From the NCBI GenBank assembly GCA_021286885.1, contig JAJTBM010000100.1:1-8879 (forward strand): 8,879 nucleotides of DNA, given 5' to 3'. Source of the stretch: Rhodocyclales bacterium (GTDB lineage: Bacteria > Pseudomonadota > Gammaproteobacteria > Burkholderiales > Rhodocyclaceae). Positions 1 through 8,879 of the stretch are shown here, piece by piece. Position 1 is the first letter of the stretch. Every line of letters begins with the position of its first letter. Made by a program: the position numbers and the translations under genes. Under the pieces are notes generated by a model that did not search any database, was not told the DNA's origin, and worked only from the letters and a program-made list of their open reading frames with translations.

Positions 1-190
1 TGGTGGTACCATTGTCATAGGTGGTATTTATACGCAAGATGCATCAAATACGGTGACCAAGGTGCCTTTCCTTGGAGACCTGCCGGTTCTTGGCAATTTG
101 TTCAAAAACACCACCAAAAAAGACAACAAAACCGAGTTGCTGGTGTTCATCACTCCTCGCATTGTGAATGACCAGCTCGGTCTGCGATAA
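1..190 (+). CDS. pilQ: Type IV pilus secretin PilQ, C-terminal fragment (5' end outside window)
   Basis: PilQ forms the outer-membrane secretin ring through which the type IV pilus fibre leaves the cell. Only the last 62 codons are present, read from base 2 to the TAA at 188-190. The translation carries the C-terminal secretin signature: a [10 protein letters not shown] strand, then [14 protein letters not shown], then [11 protein letters not shown] close to the end. These are the final beta strands and lip of the secretin barrel. The tail LGLR after the ITPRI motif is short, as is usual for PilQ. Other secretins (GspD, PulD) share this signature. PilQ is preferred because aroK and aroB follow, matching the conserved pilMNOPQ-aroKB order; that assignment rests on context. 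No terminator is visible before the next gene 30 bases downstream, so the two may share a transcript. About half of these codons (33 of 62) end in G or C, well below the genes from aroK onward. Confidence 0.93.
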   Translation, partial: GGTIVIGGIYTQDASNTVTKVPFLGDLPVLGNLFKNTTKKDNKTELLVFITPRIVNDQLGLR

Positions 191-220
191 CAGGCTTGAT
201 TGGCTAACGTGGGATAGCAA

Positions 221-2146
221 ATGCAACAACAAAAAATGAAGGCGGGCTGGAAAGCGCTTGCTGGCTTGCTGGCTGGAACAGCGCTTGTGCTGACCGGTTG
301 TGGTGGCGGTGGCGGCGGCGGTAGTTCTGCCTGTACGACCTTCCCGAATTGCAGCTCTAGCGGTGGAGACTCCACTTCTAGCGCAACACAGATGACTCTG
401 ATGGTGAGTTCCGCCTCTCTTCAGACGGATGGCAGTTCAACGATCACTGTGACGGCAACGCTGAAAAACAGCACAAATGCTATCGTTTCAGGCCAGGCTA
501 TTCGTTTCTCTGCTTCATCGGGCACTTTGTCTGCTGACAGTGCGACTTCTGGTAGTGCAGGGACGGCCGTAGTCACGCTTAATTCAAATGACAACAAGAC
601 CAACCGGACGATAACGATTACGGCGACGTCAGGTTCTCTGACCAAGACCGTACAAGTGGCAGTTCAGGGAACAACGCTGGGTTTTGGTGGTGATACTTCG
701 GCAGTGCTGGGAACGCCAACGACCATGTCTGTTAACGTGCTTGATGGCGCCAACAAGGCCGTTGCCAATCAAATTGTTACGCTCAGTTCGGCAGCAGGGA
801 ATCCTGTGCCCACTACCGCAACGACCAATAGCACAGGTACGGCCACTTTCAGCTTTACGCCTCAAGTGGCGGGAAATGACACCATCACTGCGAGTGCCTT
901 GGGCGTAAGTCTGACTCAGAGTCTTGCCGTGTCGGCGATGAATTTCACCATCACCTCTCCGAGTGCAACGGCTAGCTATGCCGTGAGCACTTGTCAGCCA
1001 GTGACGGCTTACTTGGCAAGTGGTACCACTGCCAATGTCAAGTTCGCCACCACCCGGGGTAGTATTTATGCCTCATCGGTGGCCTGCGCCGCTGGTGGTG
1101 GTGGAACCTCCGTGGATGTGACGCCGACGAGCACAAGCTCTAGCAGCACGGCGACAGCCTATGTGAAGTCGGCGACGGTGGGCGATGCCCAGGTGACTGC
1201 GACTGCAACCGACAACAACGGTGTTACGGGGTCTGCCAAGCGCACCCTGAATTTTATTGCTACGACACCCAGCCAGATTCAAGTGCAATCGTCTTCGTCG
1301 GTCTTGGCGGTGAATGGCTCAGCCTCTGTGACTGCTTTGGTGCGCGATGCCAATGGCAATCCTGTGTATAACCAGACGGTGCAGTTCTCGGCTCCGAATG
1401 GTGGTGGCTCTCCGAGCCCTGCGGAGGCTACGACCAATGCTTCTGGGGTGGCAACCACGACATTTACTGCGGACGCTACGACCAGTGGTTTTAGTTCAGT
1501 TGTTGTGCGTGCAGAGCTCAAGAGCAATTCTTCCATCTCCGCCACCAGTGCGCTGACGGTTGCGGGGCTGGCCACTAATATTGTCTTGGGAACCGATGGT
1601 TTGGTTGTCCTTCTGAGTGATCCTGTCAAATATCGTTTGGCGTGGACTGCGGTAATTTCGGATAGTGCCGGGGCTCCCATCCCCAATCAGCAGGTTGTGG
1701 CTTCCATTCGGGGGGTACGCTTCGCAAAGGGGCAGTATACCGCCACCACTTCTGGCTGGTCAGTGGCAAGCGCCTTGGTTTGCCCCGCTGAAGATGCTAA
1801 TAACAATGGTGTTGTAGAGGCCGGTGAGATCGGTGACGTGGATGGTGATGGTGTGCTTGAGCCCAATGGTGCTGCAACCGTCCATATTCCCAACGCCTCT
1901 ACCTCTTCGGCGACAACGGACGCGTCTGGGAATGCAACCTTTTACGTTGATTACCTTCCGAGTTATGCTGGGTGGGTGCTTGTGGAGTTGAAGGTCACGG
2001 CTGTTGTGTCAGGTTCCAATGCGGTTGCCTCGCAAGTGTTTTGGCTAAACACGCCTGCTTCCGCAATTAACAACACTAGTGTGTCGCCCGCCTTCCAGTA
2101 CTCGCCCTTCGGGACTAATGCTACAGTATGCTCTGATCCCTATTAA
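221..2146 (+). CDS. Predicted outer-membrane lipoprotein with tandem Ig-like (Big_1-type) modules and an EF-hand-like loop
   Basis: The 641-residue product starts with a lipoprotein signal: KMK charged end, hydrophobic core to residue 24, lipobox L24-T25-G26-C27. Residue +2 after the cysteine is glycine, not aspartate, which in the E. coli scheme favours the outer membrane. Seven glycines follow, then a low-complexity Ser/Thr linker to about 57. The rest is Ser/Thr/Ala/Val-rich with Ig-like modules at roughly 57-148, 150-238, 240-346, 350-447 and 452-608. The clearest, near 360-447, has the invasin/Big_1 pattern VTALVRDANGNPVYNQTVQFS, then TTNASGVATTTFTA. The last module has an EF-hand-type loop (525-536) and a second acidic loop (539-550). 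Cysteines at 38/44, 258/289 and 521/637 could form disulfides. The start at 221 has GGGAT at 211-215; ATG at 236 is an alternative and also leaves a lipobox. No enzyme motif is seen. A surface or adhesive role is inferred from fold and from position after pilQ; specific function is unknown. Confidence 0.85.
   Translation: MQQQKMKAGWKALAGLLAGTALVLTGCGGGGGGGSSACTTFPNCSSSGGDSTSSATQMTLMVSSASLQTDGSSTITVTATLKNSTNAIVSGQAIRFSASSGTLSADSATSGSAGTAVVTLNSNDNKTNRTITITATSGSLTKTVQVAVQGTTLGFGGDTSAVLGTPTTMSVNVLDGANKAVANQIVTLSSAAGNPVPTTATTNSTGTATFSFTPQVAGNDTITASALGVSLTQSLAVSAMNFTITSPSATASYAVSTCQPVTAYLASGTTANVKFATTRGSIYASSVACAAGGGGTSVDVTPTSTSSSSTATAYVKSATVGDAQVTATATDNNGVTGSAKRTLNFIATTPSQIQVQSSSSVLAVNGSASVTALVRDANGNPVYNQTVQFSAPNGGGSPSPAEATTNASGVATTTFTADATTSGFSSVVVRAELKSNSSISATSALTVAGLATNIVLGTDGLVVLLSDPVKYRLAWTAVISDSAGAPIPNQQVVASIRGVRFAKGQYTATTSGWSVASALVCPAEDANNNGVVEAGEIGDVDGDGVLEPNGAATVHIPNASTSSATTDASGNATFYVDYLPSYAGWVLVELKVTAVVSGSNAVASQVFWLNTPASAINNTSVSPAFQYSPFGTNATVCSDPY
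302..322 (+). repeat. GGY codon run encoding seven glycines after the lipobox cysteine
   Basis: Seven consecutive GGT/GGC codons follow the lipid-anchoring cysteine codon at 299-301. They form an imperfect trinucleotide repeat encoding a flexible spacer between the lipid anchor and the folded part. Gain or loss of whole units would keep the frame and change only linker length. Mixed GGT and GGC codons make it less slippery than a pure repeat. Confidence 0.75.
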
Positions 2147-2158
2147 CCTACTGTCTGT

Positions 2159-2180
2159 GGGATGGGCCTAGTCCCATCCC
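2159..2180 (+). terminator. Perfect 8-bp inverted repeat between the lipoprotein gene and aroK, possible terminator or attenuating hairpin
   Basis: GGGATGGG at 2159-2166 and CCCATCCC at 2173-2180 are perfectly complementary around the 6-base loop CCTAGT. The hairpin begins 12 bases after the lipoprotein stop and ends 13 bases before the aroK ATG. No T-run follows (the next bases are CGGCACTG), so it is not a canonical intrinsic terminator. It could protect the upstream mRNA end, weakly attenuate read-through, or affect aroK initiation. The structure is read directly from the sequence; the function is inferred. Confidence 0.5.
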
Positions 2181-2193
2181 CGGCACTGTCCGC

Positions 2194-2736
2194 ATGCCGA
2201 ATCTGACACCCGATCAGGCCCGCTGCATCATCCTCGTGGGGATGCCGGGCTCGGGAAAAACAACCGTTGGCCGAGAGCTCGCAAAGCGTCTCGGCCTTCG
2301 CTTTGTTGACTGTGACCACGAGATTGAGGCCCGTACCGGGGTCAAGATCCCCACCATCTTCGAGATCGAAGGCGAAGATGGTTTCCGGCGTCGTGAAACC
2401 CAGACCCTGGATGATTTGACCCGCGAATCCGATATGGTGTTGGCCACCGGTGGTGGTGCGGTCATCAACCCGGTGAACCGGGCCCTGTTGTCCGAGCGGG
2501 GCATCGTGATCTACCTGAACGTGCCGCCCCAGGTTTTGTGGGAGCGTACCCGGAACGACCGTAACCGCCCCCTGCTGCAGGTGGCCGATCCCAAGGGGCG
2601 GCTTCAGCAGTTGCACGTGGTGCGTGACCCGTTCTACCGGGAAACCGCCCATCTCATCATGGACGGAGGGCGTGGGACGCCCCACGCCATGGTGCGTATC
2701 ATCGAAAAGGAATTGCAGGATCTATGCGCACGCTGA
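2194..2736 (+). CDS. aroK: Shikimate kinase (EC 2.7.1.71)
   Basis: It phosphorylates shikimate at the 3-hydroxyl with ATP, the fifth step of the shikimate pathway, in the cytoplasm. The 180-residue length fits the family. Seen in order: Walker A G16-M-P-G-S-G-K-T23; the D39-C-D41 pair, whose second aspartate normally contacts shikimate; FRRRE at 64-68 with the substrate-binding arginine; the G86-G87-G88 loop that contacts shikimate; the lid around R120-R125 (RNDRNRPLL); and R144 in HVVRDPFY, matching the conserved substrate arginine before the adenine-binding region. The ATG at 2194 is chosen because the next in-frame ATG (2242) falls inside the Walker A loop. No Shine-Dalgarno is apparent before it, and a hairpin lies 13 bases upstream. 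The 3' end overlaps aroB by 13 bases, suggesting translational coupling. All key residues are intact. Confidence 0.96.
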   Translation: MPNLTPDQARCIILVGMPGSGKTTVGRELAKRLGLRFVDCDHEIEARTGVKIPTIFEIEGEDGFRRRETQTLDDLTRESDMVLATGGGAVINPVNRALLSERGIVIYLNVPPQVLWERTRNDRNRPLLQVADPKGRLQQLHVVRDPFYRETAHLIMDGGRGTPHAMVRIIEKELQDLCAR

Positions 2737-3806
2737 ACGTGGCGCTCGACGAGCGCGCTTACCCCATTCATATCGCCGGGGGCCTGCTGGCGCAGCCCGC
2801 GTTGATCCTGCCCCACCTCAAGACTCGCCGGGTGGCGGTGATCACCAATGACGTGGTGGGCCCCCTTTACCTGGCCAATTTTGTGGCCGGGCTGGAAGCG
2901 CAGGGGCTGCGGGTCAGCCAGCTGGTGCTGCCCGATGGGGAGGCCCACAAGGATTGGACTACCCTCAATCTGATTTTTGATCATCTGCTCTCCGAACGCT
3001 GTGACCGCACCACCACGCTGATCGCGCTGGGGGGCGGAGTGATTGGCGATATGGTCGGCTTTGCGGCCGCCACCTACCAGCGTGGTGTGCCCTTCATCCA
3101 GGTGCCGACCACCTTGCTGTCCCAGGTGGATTCTTCGGTGGGCGGCAAGACGGCGATCAATCATCCGCTGGGCAAGAACATGATCGGCGCTTTCTACCAG
3201 CCCCGGCTGGTGCTGGCCGATACCCAAAGCCTCAACACCCTGCCGGATCGGGAGCTGAAGGCGGGGCTGGCAGAAGTCATCAAGTACGGTCTGATCCGCG
3301 ACCTGCCCTTCCTCGACTGGCTGGAGGCCAATCTCGACGCCCTGCTGGCCCGGGATCAGGATGCCCTGGCCGAGGCGGTGGAGCGCTCCTGCCAGAACAA
3401 GGCCGAAGTGGTGGTGGCCGATGAAACCGAACAGGGCGAGCGGGCCACCCTCAACCTGGGCCATACCTTTGGCCATGCCATCGAAACCGGCCTGGGCTAT
3501 GGCGAATGGCTGCACGGGGAAGCTGTGGCGGCGGGCACCGTGATGGCAGCCGATCTGTCCCGCCGACTGGGCTGGCTGAATGATGTAGACGTGGCCCGGG
3601 TGCGCACGGTGCTCGAACGGGCAGGCTTGCCCGTGGTGGGGCCGGCCCTGGGCGCCGACCGCTATCTGGAGCTCATGTCCCACGACAAGAAGGTGTCGGA
3701 TGGCACCGTGCGCCTGGTGCTGCTCAAGGGCATCGGCCGGGCCGTGGTGAGTGCCGAGGCCACCCGCGACCAGATGCGCGCCAGCATCGAGGCCTGCTGC
3801 GCATGA
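2724..3806 (+). CDS. aroB: 3-dehydroquinate synthase (EC 4.2.3.4)
   Basis: It converts DAHP to 3-dehydroquinate, the second shikimate-pathway step, using bound NAD+ and a divalent metal in a cytosolic homodimer. The 360-residue length matches bacterial AroB. Visible landmarks: the DGEAHK segment at 71-76; the NAD-binding loop GGGVIGD at 103-109; [15 protein letters not shown] at 128-142 with D135 and K142; and the three expected metal ligands E184 (AEVIKYG), H247 (LGHTFGHA) and H264 (LHGEAV). The ATG at 2724 lies inside the end of aroK in another frame, giving a 13-base overlap; AGGA at 2717-2720 is a closely spaced possible ribosome binding site. The 3' end overlaps dgt as ATGA. Adjacent aroK and aroB make two non-consecutive steps of one pathway, as in many proteobacteria. 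No defect is seen. Confidence 0.97.
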   Translation: MRTLNVALDERAYPIHIAGGLLAQPALILPHLKTRRVAVITNDVVGPLYLANFVAGLEAQGLRVSQLVLPDGEAHKDWTTLNLIFDHLLSERCDRTTTLIALGGGVIGDMVGFAAATYQRGVPFIQVPTTLLSQVDSSVGGKTAINHPLGKNMIGAFYQPRLVLADTQSLNTLPDRELKAGLAEVIKYGLIRDLPFLDWLEANLDALLARDQDALAEAVERSCQNKAEVVVADETEQGERATLNLGHTFGHAIETGLGYGEWLHGEAVAAGTVMAADLSRRLGWLNDVDVARVRTVLERAGLPVVGPALGADRYLELMSHDKKVSDGTVRLVLLKGIGRAVVSAEATRDQMRASIEACCA

Positions 3807-4933
3807 ATGAACTGATGCTCGCCCCTTACGCCTCCGCCGAAGCGAGTTCTCGGGGGCGCCACGTGCCCGAGCCGGCACCCAATGCCCGGGGCGAGTATCA
3901 GCGGGACCGGGACCGGATCGTCCACTCCACCGCCTTCCGGCGGCTGGAGTACAAGACCCAGGTCTTTGTGAACCACGAGGGCGACCTGTTCCGTACCCGC
4001 CTGACCCACAGCATCGAAGTGGCCCAGATCACCCGCTCCATTGCGCGGGCGCTGGGGCTCAATGAGGATCTGGCCGAGTCGGTGGCCCTGGCCCACGATC
4101 TGGGCCACACGCCTTTTGGTCATGCGGGGCAGGAGGCACTCAACGCCTGCATGCAGGATCACGGCGGGTTTGAGCATAACCTCCAGTCCCTGCGCATCGT
4201 GGATTGCCTCGAAGAAAGCTACGCCGCCTTCGACGGGCTCAACCTGATGTACGAGACCCGGGAAGGCATTCTCAAGCATTGTTCCCCCAAGAACGCCCGG
4301 CTGCTGGGCGATGTGGGCGAACGCTTCCTGAAGGGCGAACAGCCCTCCCTGGAGGCCCAGCTGGCCAATCTGGCCGATGAGATTGCCTACAACAACCACG
4401 ACGTGGACGATGGGCTGCGCTCTGGTTTGATCACCCTGGATCAGCTCCAGGCGGTGCCCATCTTTGCCGACAACCGGCGCCAGGTCGAGGCCGACTATCC
4501 GGGCCTGGGTGGGCGGCGTCTGATCCACGAAACCATACGCCGTATGATCAACCTGATGGCGGTGGATCTGATCGAGCAGACCCGGGCCAACATCCGGGCC
4601 GCTGGGGTGGAAACCCCCGCCCAGGTGCGCCAGGCTCCCCGCCTGGTGGGCTATAGCAGCGGGCTGCTGCCCGAGCTGCGGGTGCTCAAGACCTTCCTGC
4701 GGGACAAGCTGTACCGGCATTACCAGGTGCTGCGCACCACGGGCAAGGCCCGCCGCATCATCGAAGACCTGTTCGGTGCCTTCATGCAGGACCCGCGCCT
4801 GCTGCCGCCCCAGTACCAACGCATGGCCGAGGCGGACAAGGCCCGGGCGATTGCCGACTACATCGCCGGAATGACCGACCGCTACGCGATGAAAGAGCAT
4901 CGTCGCCTGTTCGCGGTGGGCGATATTTCCTGA
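3803..4933 (+). CDS. dgt: Deoxyguanosinetriphosphate triphosphohydrolase-like protein (HD-domain dNTPase)
   Basis: HD-superfamily dNTPases hydrolyse dNTPs to the deoxynucleoside and triphosphate and so affect dNTP pools. The 376-residue length fits the shorter Dgt-like subfamily rather than the roughly 500-residue E. coli Dgt. Visible: the N-terminal [20 protein letters not shown] block (32-51); the metal centre H69 (RLTHSIEV), H98-D99 ([11 protein letters not shown]) and D192 ([10 protein letters not shown]); H102, a likely catalytic histidine; and a C-terminal block near 346-366 ([17 protein letters not shown]) typical of the family. The start ATG at 3803 overlaps the aroB stop as ATGA, strong support for translational coupling; M5 is a possible alternative start. 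Substrate preference cannot be read from sequence, since many members need dNTP activation and are not dGTP-specific. A strong intrinsic terminator lies about 55 bases after the stop, so this is the last gene of the transcript. Confidence 0.93.
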   Translation: MNELMLAPYASAEASSRGRHVPEPAPNARGEYQRDRDRIVHSTAFRRLEYKTQVFVNHEGDLFRTRLTHSIEVAQITRSIARALGLNEDLAESVALAHDLGHTPFGHAGQEALNACMQDHGGFEHNLQSLRIVDCLEESYAAFDGLNLMYETREGILKHCSPKNARLLGDVGERFLKGEQPSLEAQLANLADEIAYNNHDVDDGLRSGLITLDQLQAVPIFADNRRQVEADYPGLGGRRLIHETIRRMINLMAVDLIEQTRANIRAAGVETPAQVRQAPRLVGYSSGLLPELRVLKTFLRDKLYRHYQVLRTTGKARRIIEDLFGAFMQDPRLLPPQYQRMAEADKARAIADYIAGMTDRYAMKEHRRLFAVGDIS

Positions 4934-4937
4934 GTTT

Positions 4938-4954
4938 TGCCCCGTTTTGGGGCA
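4938..4954 (+). other. Small hairpin just after dgt
   Basis: TGCCCC (4938-4943) and GGGGCA (4949-4954) form a 6-bp stem around the loop GTTTT, five bases after the dgt stop. No T-run follows, so it is probably not a terminator alone. It could precede or assist the stronger terminator about 40 bases downstream. Confidence 0.4.
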
Positions 4955-4989
4955 CTCCTTACGGGTTTTCCCCATTTACAGGCAGTGCT

Positions 4990-5012
4990 GGCCGGGTTTC
5001 CCCGGCCTTTTT
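4990..5012 (+). terminator. Rho-independent terminator of the aroK-aroB-dgt cluster
   Basis: GGCCGGG (4990-4996) pairs perfectly with CCCGGCC (5001-5007) around the loop TTTC, followed directly by five T (5008-5012). This is a textbook intrinsic terminator on the + strand, about 55 bases after the dgt stop and before the gltB promoter region. It separates the shikimate/dgt transcript from gltB. Confidence 0.88.
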
Positions 5013-5054
5013 CATGTCTGGTCCCGCCATACCCTGCCGCATTGCAAAAAAACC

Positions 5055-5084
5055 TTGTACGTGAGGGCCTTGCGGCTGTATATT
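5055..5084 (+). promoter_or_regulatory. Candidate sigma70 promoter for gltB
   Basis: A -35-like TTGTAC at 5055-5060 is followed after 18 bases by TATATT at 5079-5084, a 5 of 6 match to the -10 consensus. The -35 box is weak (TTG only). It lies just downstream of the dgt terminator and is the best promoter-like pair in the gap. An A-rich stretch (5045-5052) just upstream could act as an UP-like element. Transcription would begin near 5091, leaving an almost 190-nt leader before gltB. This is a consensus match by eye. Confidence 0.45.
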
Positions 5085-5278
5085 CGACCTTCGCCCATTG
5101 TGTTTGAACGGTCCCTCACGGGGGGCCGGTGTGTTGCTGGCCGGCTTCGTGCGCGTGCTGGCAGGTTTCGTCACGCCGTTAAAAAAGCTTGGCGAGGCGG
5201 GTGGGGCGGTATTCCGTTGTTTGAAGGTCCGGCGCCCGTTGATGGTGGCCGGTGTGTGTTGTGTCGAGGAAATACGAG
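5085..5278 (+). other. Putative gltB 5' leader, no gene seen, with small GC-rich hairpins
   Basis: Together with 4934-5084 this makes a 345-base gap between dgt and gltB. I see no convincing coding region in it. A hairpin can form at 5122-5148, with GCCGG (5125-5129) against CCGGC (5141-5145) extended by one G-C and two G-U pairs, and another with GCGTG (5153-5157) against CACGC (5172-5176). The 11-mer GGCCGGTGTGT occurs twice, at 5124-5134 and 5247-5257. A perfect 8-bp inverted repeat, CGTGAGGG (5060-5067) and CCCTCACG (5113-5120), spans the predicted -10 box. I do not recognise a known riboswitch or a sigma54 site. Confidence 0.4.
5266..5270 (+). promoter_or_regulatory. Ribosome binding site of gltB
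   Basis: GAGGA lies 8 bases before the ATG at 5279. This is good Shine-Dalgarno spacing and decides the gltB start, which in turn sets an 18-residue propeptide before the catalytic cysteine. Confidence 0.8.

Positions 5279-8879
<3,601 letters not shown>

Noticed and set aside
2025..2051. TTGCCT and TAAACA as a promoter for aroK inside the lipoprotein gene
   Set aside because: The spacing is only 15 bases and both boxes match consensus poorly, so it is not supportable by eye.
2634..4975. Long minus-strand open frames of 414 and 437 codons (2634-3878 and 3662-4975)
   Set aside because: They are antisense shadows of aroB and dgt, which have full catalytic motifs. The shadow products are low-complexity and lack recognisable domains.
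5135..5180. A sigma54-type site in the gltB leader
   Set aside because: TGGCAG is present near 5159, but no GC dinucleotide lies at the required spacing from the GG, so the -24/-12 pattern fails.

Overview
The window looks like chromosomal DNA of a betaproteobacterium, most likely Rhodocyclales-like. This is inferred from gene order, high third-position GC from aroK onward, and the look of the encoded proteins; no database search was possible. All real genes lie on the + strand: the 3' end of pilQ, a large Ig-like lipoprotein gene, aroK, aroB, dgt, and the 5' two thirds or more of gltB. The order pilQ-aroK-aroB-dgt-gltB is a familiar housekeeping arrangement. The lipoprotein gene between pilQ and aroK is the accessory element.

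Region 1-2193 holds the last 62 codons of the type IV pilus secretin gene. After 30 bases comes a 641-codon gene for a predicted outer-membrane lipoprotein: lipobox LTGC, a seven-glycine run, several beta-rich Ig-like modules, and one EF-hand-type calcium loop followed by a second acidic loop. A perfect 8-bp inverted repeat separates it from aroK. This block uses A/T-ending codons far more than what follows.

Region 2194-4933 is a tight cluster: aroK (shikimate kinase) overlaps aroB (3-dehydroquinate synthase) by 13 bases, and aroB overlaps dgt (HD-family dNTP triphosphohydrolase) by 4 bases. The first two enzymes make shikimate-pathway intermediates for aromatic amino acids and folate. The third acts on deoxynucleotides and appears to share only the transcript. 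A strong intrinsic terminator ends the cluster at 4990-5012.

Region 5013-5278 is a non-coding gap with a plausible sigma70 promoter and a candidate untranslated leader of almost 190 nt containing small GC-rich hairpins. Region 5279-8879 is gltB, the large subunit of NADPH-dependent glutamate synthase, open through 1200 codons and cut by the window edge after the 3Fe-4S cysteine motif. gltD would be expected downstream.

I did not find a new defence, mobile or CRISPR-like system. The parts most worth a second look are the Ig-like lipoprotein beside the pilus secretin, the hairpin and missing Shine-Dalgarno at aroK, and the long gltB leader.
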